64,000 bases of DNA from an uncultured Dehalococcoidia bacterium (GCA_958296115.1 OY282442.1:2710943-2774942), one strand, 5' to 3'. Shown: positions 1 to 7,958, counted from the first letter of the stretch. The notes: generated from the letters alone by a model not told the origin. Numbers and translations: made by a program.

Positions 1-1982
1 TCCTCGTTGACCATCTGCCAATGCTCGGCTGCCTTGACGCGGTCGGTGATCCTCATGCCATCGTAGATCAGGTCGTCCCAGCCGCTGTAGGCCGAGTATC
101 CCCAAGGGTCGCAGCTAGGCGCGTCGCAGGTAACCCACCTGCCGCCCAGGTACTGGCCGGGGCCGCCCTGGGTGCCGCCGCCGCCGCCGTTGGACATCTC
201 CCAGTCGTGGTCCGTGTAGAAGGACTTGGACCAAGCTGCGCCGGACTGCTCGTCGTAATCGATCTTGATGCCGCAGTCCGCTGCGTACTGCTTGACGACA
301 GCCGCCTGGGCTCGCGCCTCTTCGTTCCTGAACTCGCCGGTCAGCATCGTGATGACCCGGTCGTTGTCCCAACCCATCTCGGCCAGGAGCTCCTTGCCCT
401 TGTCAGGGTCGTAGGGGTACATGGCCGCCCACTCGGGCTTCTGGTACCAGGAGTGGGTCAACGGGGTCTGGACGAGCTGCCCCAGTCCGTTCGCGTACTC
501 CTGGAACATGGTCTTGCGGTCCATGCAGTAGGCCCAAGCCTGGTGGAGGCGCGGGTCGTTGATTACAGGAACGCGCATGTTGAAAGACCATCCGCCGGAG
601 TGCGTGCCCATCGTCGCCCATACGTCGAAGCGCGGGTCTGCGAGCAGGGCCTCCTGGGCCTCGACGCTCACGCCGCCGCGGACGTTGGTGTCAACCTCGC
701 CCCGCTGCAACGCGATCTGAGTCGCGTCGTTGGACGGGATGATCGACATGATGATCCTGTCGATGCCGGGCCTGCCGAAGTAGAAGTTGTCGAAGGCCGT
801 CATCTCTAGGAACTGGTCGGGCACCCACTGTATGAAGCTCCACGGGCCGGAGCCGGTCATGTCGTCCTTCCAGTAGGAATGCTCGAAGAGCTCCGCGTCG
901 GGGATGTCATCAAGCTTGTGCGCCGGAAGAACCGGGACCGGGGCCAGGCCGCAGAGGTTGTTCAGGTCGTCCAAGAAGTTGATGCTCGGCGCCTCGAACT
1001 CGATAGTGACCGTGAAGTCGTCCTGGATCTTGACGCCCTCAACGCTGTCGACCAAGCCTTCCTGGAAGGCCTTGCCGCCCTTGACGGCGGTCATGGTCGC
1101 AAGCATCCAGCTAGACTCTTCCGGATGCAGGAAGGACCGCACGGTGTACTCGATGTCCTTCGCGGTTACCGCCGTGCCGTCGTGCCAGATGGCGCTCGGG
1201 CGCAGGTTGAAGGTCATGGACGTGAAGTCCTCCGCCAGCGACCACCTCTGGGCCAAGTCGGGCGACCACTGCCCGGCCGTCGGGTCGGCCTGGGCTATCC
1301 GAGACCATATCCACGCGCCGATCTGCGCCATGTCTCCCCTGCCCTGCGTGTGAGGGGTGAACTGGGGCGACATGTTCGCCATCCGCACGGTGAGGACCTT
1401 CTCCTCTCCGGCCTGCTGGGACGTGTCCTCGACCACCTTTGCTACGGATTCGTCGACAATCCTGCGGATGTCGGCGGGCGTCAACTGCCCTCGGCTCGAT
1501 TCGTTGACGATCCTCTGCACCTCAGCCGCCGTCAATCCGCCCCCGGCATTGGCGACGATCCTCTGCACGTCAGCAGTCGTCAACTGCCCTTCCGCCGCCT
1601 TATCGACGATGCCCTGCACAGCGTCAGCCGTCAACTGCCCCGCCGTGGCCTGATCGACGATCCTCTGCACGTCGGCTGCCGACAATGCCCCCTGGGTCGA
1701 TTGGTCGACGATCCTCTGCACGTCGGCTGCCGTCAACCCGCCGGCTTCGCCGACTATCGCCCGCACGTCGTCAACTGTTAGCTGACCTGATGCAGACGCA
1801 TCCACGATCTTCTGCACGTCGGCTGCCGACAGCTGCGGACCCATCTGGGCCGAGACCGCCTTCGCTATGTCATCAGCCGTAGCGGCTTCCTGCTGGCTGC
1901 CGCATGCGGCGGCGCCGGCGAGCGCAATCACCGCCAAGAGCGCCACCCAAACCACTCCTGTTCTCCTAACTCTAGCTACCAT
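1..1982 (-). CDS. ABC transporter substrate-binding lipoprotein (SBP_bac_5, peptide type), 3' end outside window
   Basis: Extracytoplasmic solute-binding protein of a dipeptide/oligopeptide-type ABC importer. Read in full on the minus strand: 660 codons are visible and the C-terminus lies beyond the left edge. The ATG at 1982-1980 is preceded by GGAGG and a good promoter. Residues 10-27 form a hydrophobic signal ending in an AAAC lipobox-like site (Cys27), so it is probably a lipoprotein. Residues 50-182 are eight tandem 16-17 residue repeats. The binding domain follows from about residue 190, with family-typical stretches such as SAIWHDGTAVTAKDIEYTV. The repeat-rich linker is not a normal part of the family. 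The substrate cannot be told from sequence, and the permease genes would lie to the left. Confidence 0.9.
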   Translation of the reverse strand, partial: MVARVRRTGVVWVALLAVIALAGAAACGSQQEAATADDIAKAVSAQMGPQLSAADVQKIVDASASGQLTVDDVRAIVGEAGGLTAADVQRIVDQSTQGALSAADVQRIVDQATAGQLTADAVQGIVDKAAEGQLTTADVQRIVANAGGGLTAAEVQRIVNESSRGQLTPADIRRIVDESVAKVVEDTSQQAGEEKVLTVRMANMSPQFTPHTQGRGDMAQIGAWIWSRIAQADPTAGQWSPDLAQRWSLAEDFTSMTFNLRPSAIWHDGTAVTAKDIEYTVRSFLHPEESSWMLATMTAVKGGKAFQEGLVDSVEGVKIQDDFTVTIEFEAPSINFLDDLNNLCGLAPVPVLPAHKLDDIPDAELFEHSYWKDDMTGSGPWSFIQWVPDQFLEMTAFDNFYFGRPGIDRIIMSIIPSNDATQIALQRGEVDTNVRGGVSVEAQEALLADPRFDVWATMGTHSGGWSFNMRVPVINDPRLHQAWAYCMDRKTMFQEYANGLGQLVQTPLTHSWYQKPEWAAMYPYDPDKGKELLAEMGWDNDRVITMLTGEFRNEEARAQAAVVKQYAADCGIKIDYDEQSGAAWSKSFYTDHDWEMSNGGGGGTQGGPGQYLGGRWVTCDAPSCDPWGYSAYSGWDDLIYDGMRITDRVKAAEHWQMVNE
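1437..1835 (-). repeat. In-frame tandem repeat, 8 units of 16-17 codons
   Basis: Within the substrate-binding protein, residues 50-182 repeat the pattern [QGA]L[TS]xADVQRIVDxxxxG eight times, with unit lengths of 15 to 17 residues. A ninth, degenerate unit may precede it at residues 35-49. The alternation of a helix-cap (LTxAD) and an amphipathic VQRIV segment suggests short helices forming a stalk between the lipid anchor and the binding domain. Confidence 0.9.
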
Positions 1983-2012
1983 TCACTGACCTCCTAACAA
2001 GTATCGCGCGGC

Positions 2013-2042
2013 AGTCTACCGCGAAATCAAGCGCCAAGTCAA
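2013..2042 (-). promoter_or_regulatory. Promoter of the substrate-binding protein gene
   Basis: Read on the minus strand: TTGACT (2042-2037), an 18-base spacer, then TAGACT (2018-2013). It lies 31 bases upstream of the ATG at 1982 and its GGAGG. The same hexamers recur at other promoters in this window. Confidence 0.7.
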
Positions 2043-2220
2043 TACCCTGCGTCTCTGGGCGCGTCAGGGCGTCCAGAGATGGGCCTAAGAGTGGGTTTCG
2101 GCGGCCTGGTCATACGGCGGCCACCCGTCCCCAGGACCTCACTACGTCCGGGCGACAGATACGCAGCCGTATATCCAGACTCACCGATTGAGCGCGATTG
2201 CCCTGCCGCGTCCCGCCGTG

Positions 2221-2451
2221 TCCCCTCTCCCTTCACGGCAGAGGGCTAGAGTGAGAGTGCTGTCCCGGCCGTGTCCCTTCTCCCTTAGATGGGAGAGGGC
2301 TAGGGTGAGGGTGTGCCCCTCTCATCTCCAATCCAGAGAATCCACCCAATCCCGCAAATCCCGATTCCGACACCTCTTGGCGCGAAGGAGCGCAGGCGTC
2401 CCGCCTGCCTTATCCCCTCTCCCTTGATGGGAGAGGGTTAGGGTGAGGGTG
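2221..2451. repeat. Cluster of three short palindromic REP-like elements
   Basis: Three copies (about 2221-2259, 2275-2314, 2411-2451) of an element built from CCCTCTCCC, a short loop, GGGAGAGGG, then a TAGGGTGAGGG tail. Related elements recur at 3049-3336, 3989-4030, 6631-6672, 7959-7997 and 60063-60091. A second small inverted repeat, GCAGGCG-TCCCGCCTGC, lies between copies (about 2391-2410). No coding potential was seen. Confidence 0.85.
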
Positions 2452-2562
2452 ACTCCCCGGCCTTGTCCCAAAGGAGCGCAGGCGTCTCGCCTGCACCTCA
2501 CCATCCCTCCTCCAATCCTGAAAATCCTCCCAAATTGCCCTAAAATTGCCCCAAACTGCCCC

Positions 2563-2592
2563 TTGACACCGCGAGAACAGCCGTGCTAGTCT
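2563..2592 (+). promoter_or_regulatory. Promoter of structured element copy 1
   Basis: TTGACA (2563-2568), 18-base spacer, TAGTCT (2587-2592). The same layout stands at the equivalent position in the other two copies. Upstream are AAATTGCCCC-like direct repeats (2531-2562), also shared by all copies. Confidence 0.75.
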
Positions 2593-2598
2593 AGTAGA

Positions 2599-3042
2599 CG
2601 GCCCGAAGGGACGTACTCCAAACGGGCACAGATTGAGCTCTGCCAAAACTTGTGGGCATTCATACCGTCGCTGATGTTGGGATGGGACCAGCCGCGGTAC
2701 GAGAAGGTCGGTCTGTGTTTTCGGCGTCCCGCCAGGACGACGCAGTGCCAAATGCGTCTCCCCCATTCCAGGTGCGGACTCTCGGACGACCGGGAGGACC
2801 GTAGCCAGCGCAGCCCGACGCCTTGGCGGGTGGAAGGTCCAAGCGCGAAACGCAGGCGGTCCCGCAAGGGCCCGTCAGCCGTCCGAGAAAGTTAGAGGAG
2901 GGGCTGCACCCCCAGTGTCGGCGGGCGATCGACGTCGGCATCCTCGAAGCAAGTACCGGAGTCACTGCCTTGCAAGGCAAACTCATCTCCCGCGAGAGCG
3001 GGAGAAACCAGGAGTAGACAGGACGCGGGTCCCAAGACCCGC
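2599..3042 (+). ncRNA. Candidate multi-copy structured ncRNA, copy 1
   Basis: About 444 bases from the predicted start to the last strong hairpin; homology with the other copies extends from about 2530 to 3243. Visible stems: 2779-2796 (7 bp, ACGA loop), 2861-2870 (CCC-GCAA-GGG), 2900-2912 (GGGG-CTGCA-CCCC), 2966-2979 (perfect palindrome TGCCTTGCAAGGCA), 2987-3004 (7 bp, GAGA loop), 3025-3042 (7 bp, CCAA loop; GCAA in the other two copies). A 64-codon frame inside it is broken by a one-base indel in copy 3, arguing against a protein. I match it to no RNA class I know. A non-autonomous mobile element is the main alternative. Confidence 0.55.
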
Positions 3043-3048
3043 CAAGTA

Positions 3049-3336
3049 CCCTCTCCCTCACGGGGGAAAGGGCCAGGGTGAGGGCAAACGCCCCGCCCTG
3101 CGCCCCTCCCCCGAAGGGAAAGGGCCAGGACAAAGGGCGATTCCCCGCCCCGTCCCCATCTCCCCAGACGGGAGAGGGCTAGGGTGAGGGTGATAAAAGG
3201 CGCAGAGGCGGCTAGAACCCGCCAGAGCGCCAACCGAAGGAGCCGGCCGAGACAACGCGAACATAGACGAAGGCGCGAACAAGGCGCCGCTCTTACCCCC
3301 TCTCCCATCAAGGGAGAGACCCAGGGTGAGGGTGAC
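3049..3336. repeat. REP-like palindrome cluster after ncRNA copy 1
   Basis: Imperfect CCCTCTCCC...GGGAGAGGG-type units at about 3049-3087, 3106-3131, 3160-3192 and 3296-3336. The first two, with their spacing, are conserved downstream of the other ncRNA copies, so they may act as a 3' end or terminator for that transcript. Confidence 0.7.
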
Positions 3337-3475
3337 TCAGCGCGCCCCATCTCGACTCACTACTCTACACCCGCCACTATCCCATGAGCGGGCGCTCCCG
3401 CCTGCATTCCCCAATCCTGAACATCCCCCAATCCCGCAAATCCCGATTCAGACCTCTCCTCGACGGAGCTTGCGG

Positions 3476-3505
3476 TTGCGCGGGAGGGTTCTCAGGGGGT
3501 AGAAT
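3476..3505 (+). promoter_or_regulatory. Putative rplS promoter
   Basis: TTGCGC (3476-3481), 18-base spacer, TAGAAT (3500-3505), about 70 bases upstream of the rplS start. The -35 is weak; the call rests on the -10 and on position. Confidence 0.45.
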
Positions 3506-3574
3506 GCTCAGGTTGCGGTAAAAACCGACGCCAAGCCCCCAATTCCCACTATACGACCCTCCGAGGACTCCTAA

Positions 3575-3913
3575 ATGGACGCACACCATCTTGTGAACGT
3601 AGAACCCAACCCAGCCATTCAAGACTTCCAGCCTGGCGACACGGTGCGCGTCAGCATACGTGTCATAGAGGGTGACAGGCAGCGTACCCAGATATTCGAG
3701 GGCGTGGTGATCCGCAAGCGGGGTTCCGGGCCCGGGGCAACCTTCAGCGTGCGCCGCGTAACCCACGAGGTCGGCGTGGAGCGCACTTTCCTGATCCACT
3801 CCCCCACCGTCGAGGCGGTTCGCGTAACTCGCCGCGGCAAGGTCAGACGCGCCCGCCTCCACTATCTGCGCGGCCTGTCCGGGCGCCAGGCGCGAATCCC
3901 GGAGCGGCGTTAG
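3575..3913 (+). CDS. rplS: 50S ribosomal protein L19
   Basis: Large-subunit ribosomal protein at the 30S-50S interface. The 112-residue product has the usual L19 length and hallmark stretches: FQPGDTVRV near residue 18, [21 protein letters not shown] in the middle, [10 protein letters not shown], and the basic end [21 protein letters not shown]. The ATG at 3575 has GAGG eight bases upstream. It stands alone behind its own promoter, without the usual trmD/rimM neighbours, and is followed by a repeat and priA on the same strand. Confidence 0.97.
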   Translation: MDAHHLVNVEPNPAIQDFQPGDTVRVSIRVIEGDRQRTQIFEGVVIRKRGSGPGATFSVRRVTHEVGVERTFLIHSPTVEAVRVTRRGKVRRARLHYLRGLSGRQARIPERR

Positions 3914-3944
3914 CCCCCGGACAGGACTTCATCCAGCCCCCGGC

Positions 3945-4050
3945 CACTACTCCGTCCATTTGACTATGACGGTAGGCAGTCCCGCCTTATCCCCTCTCCC
4001 TTGACGGGAGAGGGTTAGGATGAGGGTGATTCAGGATGCCAGAACTACCT
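3945..4050. repeat. About 105-bp repeat before priA (pair with 6587-6700)
   Basis: Contains TCCATTTGACTATGAC, GGTAGGCAGTCCCGCCT and a REP-like palindrome with the GGGTGATTCAG tail. An almost identical block follows priA at 6587-6700, and a shorter relative lies at 7959-8012. The two long blocks are in direct orientation and bracket priA. Confidence 0.8.
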
Positions 4051-4072
4051 GGAACCAGTACTGGACTCCGGA

Positions 4073-6550
4073 GTGAGCCGGGGCGCATGTCCAGCGCGAA
4101 CGTTGTCTGACCAGGCCGCGCCAAGATTCGTCGAGGTCGCCGTAGACGCTCCGACAGGCATCGGGCGGACCTTCAGCTACTCGGTCCCAGATGGGAGCGA
4201 AGCGCTCCCCGGCCAGCTTGTCATCGTGCCCTTCGGCCCTCGACGCGCCCAGGGCATCGTTTTCGAGCTGGCCGACAGCCCGCAGGTCGAGCATGTCCGG
4301 CCTGTCCTGCGGTCCGAGGGGGTCGTCCCGGTCCTCACGGAAGCGCAACTCCGGCTGGCGCGCTGGGTCAGCGAATACTACATGTGCTCGCTGTTCGAGG
4401 CGGTCGCGCCGATGCTTCCGCCCGGGGGTCGCTTCCGGATAAAGCGCTACTTCGAGGCGGCTGCCGACACGGCGGGGCGCACTCCTGCGACTCCATACCA
4501 GGCGAAGGCGCTCGACCTCATCAGGCGGTCAGGCCCGGTCGAGGAGGGGCGGCTGACGCGGATCCTGGGCGACAGGGCGCCCGGGGCTGCCCGCCGGCTG
4601 GAAGAAGCGGGTCTCGTAACACGCGCCTACGCCCGTTCCAGTCCGGCGCAGAAAGTCAAACGCCGGGACTATATCCAGATTCCCGCCGGCGCTTCCACGC
4701 GGCTGAGGCGCGATGCCGATGCCATCACCGCGCGCGCCCCGCGGCAGAAGGCAGCCCTCGACGCCATGCTCGAACGAGGCTCGCCGGCGCTCCTAGCCGA
4801 AGCCAACAAGGAGTTCGGACGGAGCGCCATCGCCGCCCTCGTCGAAAAGGGCGCCCTGGAAAAGGCGTCGCTGCCCCAAGAGCGCGACCCGCTCGCGGGC
4901 CGAACGTTTCCCGCCGAGGCAAAGGTCAATCTCACCCCCCAGCAGCGCCGCGCCGCGAGCGCAATCGAGAATGCCCTGGGCCGCGCGGCGGTGTTCCTCC
5001 TGGAAGGCGTAACGGGCAGCGGCAAGACGGAAGTGTACCTGGAGGCCGTTCGGCAGTGCGTCCAGCGGGGCCGGCGCGCCATCGTGATGGTGCCCGAGAT
5101 CGCCCTGACACCCCAGACTATCGAGCGGTTCGCATCGCGATTCACCGGGAACGTCGCGGTGCTGCACAGCGGCCTCACGCCGGGCGAGAGGTTCGACCAG
5201 TGGTGGAAGACGCGCCAGGGCGATTACCGGATAGTCATCGGCTCGCGCAGCGCCGTATTCGCGCCCATGCCCGACCTCGGCCTGGTCATACTGGACGAGG
5301 AGCACGAGTGGACGTACAAGCAGCACGACGCGAGTCCCCGCTACCACGCGCGGACAGTTGCGCTGCGGCTTGCAGAGCTGACCGATGCGGTCGTCGTGCT
5401 GGGCAGCGCGTCGCCCGACGTGCAGTCATACAGGCGGGCGCTGGGCGGCAGGGTGAAGATGCTGCGCCTGCCTCACCGGGTGGCGAGCGGCGGCGACCCC
5501 GCCAGAGCGCCGCGGCATCGCGGGCTGGCGGAGACGCAGGTCGTAGACATGCGGCGCGAGCTGCGGGAAGGAAACCGCCACTTCTTCAGCAGAACGCTCC
5601 AAAGCGCCCTGGGAAGGTCCATCGAGGCGGGCAGCCAAGTCGTGCTGTTCCTGAACCGGAGAGGGTCGGCGCCCTACTTCCAGTGCCGAGGCTGCGGCTC
5701 AGCCGTCCAGTGCCAAGGGTGCGAAGTGGCCCTGGCCTATCACCGCGACATTGGCCGGCTGCTGTGCCACTACTGCGGCAGGCGGCGCATACCCCCCGAC
5801 GTGTGCCCGGAGTGCGGCTACCGCAAGCTCGCCTTCTACGGAATAGGCACGAAGGCGGTAGTCGAAGAGGTCGAGAAGCTGCATCCGGACATCCATGTAG
5901 CCCGATGGGACAGGGACTCCGTGCGGACCGCGCGGGACTACGAGAAGGCATTGGACGAGTTCCGCTCCGGCCGGGCCCGTGTCCTCGTGGGCACCCAGAT
6001 GATCGCGAAGGGGCTGCACTTCCCTTCGGTCGATCTGGTCGGCGTGGTCCTGGCGGACGTGGGACTGATGGTCCCGGATTACCGCGCGGGCGAGCGCGCC
6101 TTCCAGCTTCTCTACCAGGTCGCGGGCCGCTCCGGCCGAGGCCATACCGGCGGCAGGGTGGTCATACAGACGTACCAACCCGACAACTACGCGATCCGGG
6201 CGGCGGCGGCCCAGGACTACCGCGGCTTCTACGACACGGAGACCGCGCGTCGCCGAGAGCAGGGCAACCCGCCGTTCAGCCGACTCGTCAGGCTGGCATA
6301 TGCCCACGTCAACAGGGCGAGAGCCGAGGGCGAGGCCAAGCGGTTCGCCGATGTCCTGGACAGGGAGCGCGCCGCATGGGGACTGGCCGAAACCGAGACG
6401 CTCGGCCCTACCCCAGCCTTCCCAGAGCGCGTCCGCGGGCGCTACCGCTGGCAGGTGATCCTCAGAGGCCCCAAGCCGCGCGACCTGGTGGACAAGGTAA
6501 CGATACCGCGCGACTGGACGGTGGACGTCGACCCCGCAAGCTTCGGCTAG
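4073..6550 (+). CDS. priA: Primosomal protein N' (replication restart helicase)
   Basis: 3'-to-5' DNA helicase that reloads the replisome at stalled forks. It is 825 residues from a GTG start, with no better start in frame. An N-terminal 3'-end-binding domain (residues 15-110, TFSYSVPDG...GQLVIVPFG) precedes the helicase: Walker A GVTGSGKTE near residue 313, Walker B LDEEHEW near 405. A zinc region follows at about 537-585 with four CxxC pairs (CRGC, CQGC, CHYC, CPEC). Motif V/VI read GTQMIAKGLHFP and YQVAGRSGRG. The C-terminal domain ends with the typical DVDP. Complete, with all catalytic motifs intact. It is flanked on both sides by copies of the same repeat block. Confidence 0.96.
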   Translation: MSRGACPARTLSDQAAPRFVEVAVDAPTGIGRTFSYSVPDGSEALPGQLVIVPFGPRRAQGIVFELADSPQVEHVRPVLRSEGVVPVLTEAQLRLARWVSEYYMCSLFEAVAPMLPPGGRFRIKRYFEAAADTAGRTPATPYQAKALDLIRRSGPVEEGRLTRILGDRAPGAARRLEEAGLVTRAYARSSPAQKVKRRDYIQIPAGASTRLRRDADAITARAPRQKAALDAMLERGSPALLAEANKEFGRSAIAALVEKGALEKASLPQERDPLAGRTFPAEAKVNLTPQQRRAASAIENALGRAAVFLLEGVTGSGKTEVYLEAVRQCVQRGRRAIVMVPEIALTPQTIERFASRFTGNVAVLHSGLTPGERFDQWWKTRQGDYRIVIGSRSAVFAPMPDLGLVILDEEHEWTYKQHDASPRYHARTVALRLAELTDAVVVLGSASPDVQSYRRALGGRVKMLRLPHRVASGGDPARAPRHRGLAETQVVDMRRELREGNRHFFSRTLQSALGRSIEAGSQVVLFLNRRGSAPYFQCRGCGSAVQCQGCEVALAYHRDIGRLLCHYCGRRRIPPDVCPECGYRKLAFYGIGTKAVVEEVEKLHPDIHVARWDRDSVRTARDYEKALDEFRSGRARVLVGTQMIAKGLHFPSVDLVGVVLADVGLMVPDYRAGERAFQLLYQVAGRSGRGHTGGRVVIQTYQPDNYAIRAAAAQDYRGFYDTETARRREQGNPPFSRLVRLAYAHVNRARAEGEAKRFADVLDRERAAWGLAETETLGPTPAFPERVRGRYRWQVILRGPKPRDLVDKVTIPRDWTVDVDPASFG

Positions 6551-6586
6551 GGCGCGTTGGCGCTAACCCCACCCCTAACCTTCCCC

Positions 6587-6700
6587 AATACTCCATCCAT
6601 TTAAATATGACGGGTAGGCAGTCCCGCCTCATCCCCTCTCCCTTGACGGGAGAGGGTTAGGGTAAGGGTGATTCAGTGTGCCAAAACTACATTGAAGCGG
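6587..6700. repeat. Second copy of the priA-flanking repeat
   Basis: Matches 3945-4050 in order and orientation: TCCATTTAAATATGAC, the GGTAGGCAGTCCCGCCT block, the palindrome and a GTGATTCAG tail with an adjoining CCAAAACTACATTGAA similar to CCAGAACTACCTGGAA before priA. Confidence 0.8.
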
Positions 6701-6733
6701 TAGTGAGGGAAACGTACAGAAGATTCCATGCAA

Positions 6734-6762
6734 TGGACGATGCTGGGGCAGTGTGCTATTCT
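6734..6762 (+). promoter_or_regulatory. Putative promoter of the PLP-fold protein gene
   Basis: TGGACG (6734-6739), 17-base spacer, TATTCT (6757-6762), followed by a GGCGGGCTGCCGCCC hairpin. A transcript from here starts near 6769, supporting translation from 6820 rather than from further upstream. Confidence 0.5.
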
Positions 6763-6819
6763 CTTGGCGGGCTGCCGCCCTTGGGCAGGCCGCACCGAAT
6801 GCCCTCGGAGCAAGCATTA

Positions 6820-7929
6820 ATGGAACGTCCCATCTTCAAGCCGATTGGAACCCCTGAGGTCGAGCTCGATACCCCAGCCCTCGTCGTGGACATCGAGAAA
6901 CTGGACCGAAACATCGAGACCGCCGCATCGTTCTTCCGGGAGAGTCCCGCGAACCTTCGGCCCCACGTCAGCGGACACGGCAGCCCCGCCATAGCCCACA
7001 AGCAGCTCTCGGCGGGCGGAACCACGGGCGGCATCGCCACGTCCACCATCGGCCAGGCGGAGGTGTTCGCGCGATACGGGTTCGGCGACATATTCATAAC
7101 CAACGTGGTCGCCGCGCCCCTCAAGATTCGCCGCCTGTGCGCCCTCGCCCAGAGCGCCAAGGTCACCGTGGGCGTTGACAGCCCCGCCGCCGCCGCCGCC
7201 CTCTCACAGGCGGCAGCGTCGAGCGGCGTCACAGTCAACGCCGTCGTGTACGTCCACACCAGGGGATCCGGCGTGGGCGTCGAGCCCGGTGAGCCTGCCG
7301 TCGAGCTCGCCCGCGTTATGGAAGACGCCGACGGCATATCATTCGCGGGCCTGATGACATACGAGGGCGCCATCCTGTGCGACAGCCGGGACGAGCTGGA
7401 GGCGGAGTCGCGGAGGTGCGCGCAGGCGATGCTCGACACGCGCGAGGCCGTCGAGAACGCCGGCATCAGCGTCGAAGTCCTCAGTATCGGGGGGACTCAC
7501 AACTACGAGATAGTCGGCGGCATGGACGGCGTGACCGAGGCGCCGGCCGGATCCTACGCCCTCATGGACGAGAAGTACAGGACGCGCCGGCCGCAGTTCG
7601 GAATCGCCGGCCGTATCATGACCTGCGTAACCAGTATGCCTGAACCCGGCAACGTCATCACCGACGGCGGGCGCAAGGCCATCGGCGGCGACGCGGGCGA
7701 CCCCGGCATAGACGGCATTCCCGGCGCTAAGGTCCGCGGCCTCAGCGCCGAGCACGGCGGCATAGAGGTAGACCCCAACGTCGACCACGGCCTGAGCCTG
7801 GGCGACCGCATATGGTGCGTGCCCAGGGACATCGCGGGCTCCGTCAACGTACACGACTACATCTTCGCCATCCGCGGCGGCAGGCTCGAAGCCATATGGG
7901 ACCTGCCAGCCCGCGGACACTACAGGTAG
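6820..7929 (+). CDS. D-serine dehydratase/D-threonine aldolase-like fold III protein lacking the PLP lysine
   Basis: Family: alanine-racemase-fold enzymes with a DSD-like C-terminal domain, which cleave or dehydrate D-hydroxy amino acids using PLP plus a metal. The start at 6820 follows TCGGAG; an in-frame ATG at 6799 is possible. It gives 369 residues, the usual length. The fold is recognisable (LDTPALVVDIEKLDRNI; STIGQAEVFARYGFGDIFI; VYVHTRGSGVGVEPGE; SIGGT). The lysine motif, normally RPHxKTHK, reads RPHVSGHG (residues 47-54), so serine 51 replaces the PLP lysine. The metal site, normally PNHxC, reads PRDIA (335-339), losing His and Cys. It is therefore unlikely to work as a normal family enzyme. 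It may bind another ligand or have changed chemistry. Confidence 0.8.
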   Translation: MERPIFKPIGTPEVELDTPALVVDIEKLDRNIETAASFFRESPANLRPHVSGHGSPAIAHKQLSAGGTTGGIATSTIGQAEVFARYGFGDIFITNVVAAPLKIRRLCALAQSAKVTVGVDSPAAAAALSQAAASSGVTVNAVVYVHTRGSGVGVEPGEPAVELARVMEDADGISFAGLMTYEGAILCDSRDELEAESRRCAQAMLDTREAVENAGISVEVLSIGGTHNYEIVGGMDGVTEAPAGSYALMDEKYRTRRPQFGIAGRIMTCVTSMPEPGNVITDGGRKAIGGDAGDPGIDGIPGAKVRGLSAEHGGIEVDPNVDHGLSLGDRIWCVPRDIAGSVNVHDYIFAIRGGRLEAIWDLPARGHYR

Positions 7930-7958
7930 GCGCGGCTCGGCTCCTCGCCGCTATCTAC

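Larger units (their letters stand above)
1983..3574. other. 1.6-kb gene-free interval filled by repeats and one ncRNA candidate
   Basis: No convincing gene. The interval contains the promoter of the minus-strand transporter gene (2013-2042), REP-like palindromes (2221-2451), the first copy of the 0.45-kb structured element with its own promoter (2563-3042), a second palindrome cluster (3049-3336), and the rplS promoter (3476-3505). Short frames in both directions have repeat-driven, arginine/proline-rich translations and no start-site support. Confidence 0.8.

Noticed and set aside
2823-3017. 64-residue frame inside the repeated element, also seen in copies 2 and 3
   Set aside because: The frame is shifted by a one-base indel in copy 3, has no ribosome site and carries no motif; the conserved features are stems, not codons.
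2563-3042. Known ncRNA identities for the repeated element (RNase P RNA, tmRNA, 6S RNA, group II intron)
   Set aside because: The hallmark conserved cores of these RNAs (as I know them) are not present, and three copies within 60 kb does not fit single-copy housekeeping RNAs.
2221-3336. CRISPR array
   Set aside because: The repeated units are palindromes at irregular distances with no uniform spacers, and no cas genes are present in the window.
4384-6660. 758-codon open frame on the plus strand, shifted relative to priA
   Set aside because: It lies wholly over priA in another frame and translates to an Arg/Gly/Pro-rich sequence without domains. Long shadow frames are expected at this GC content.
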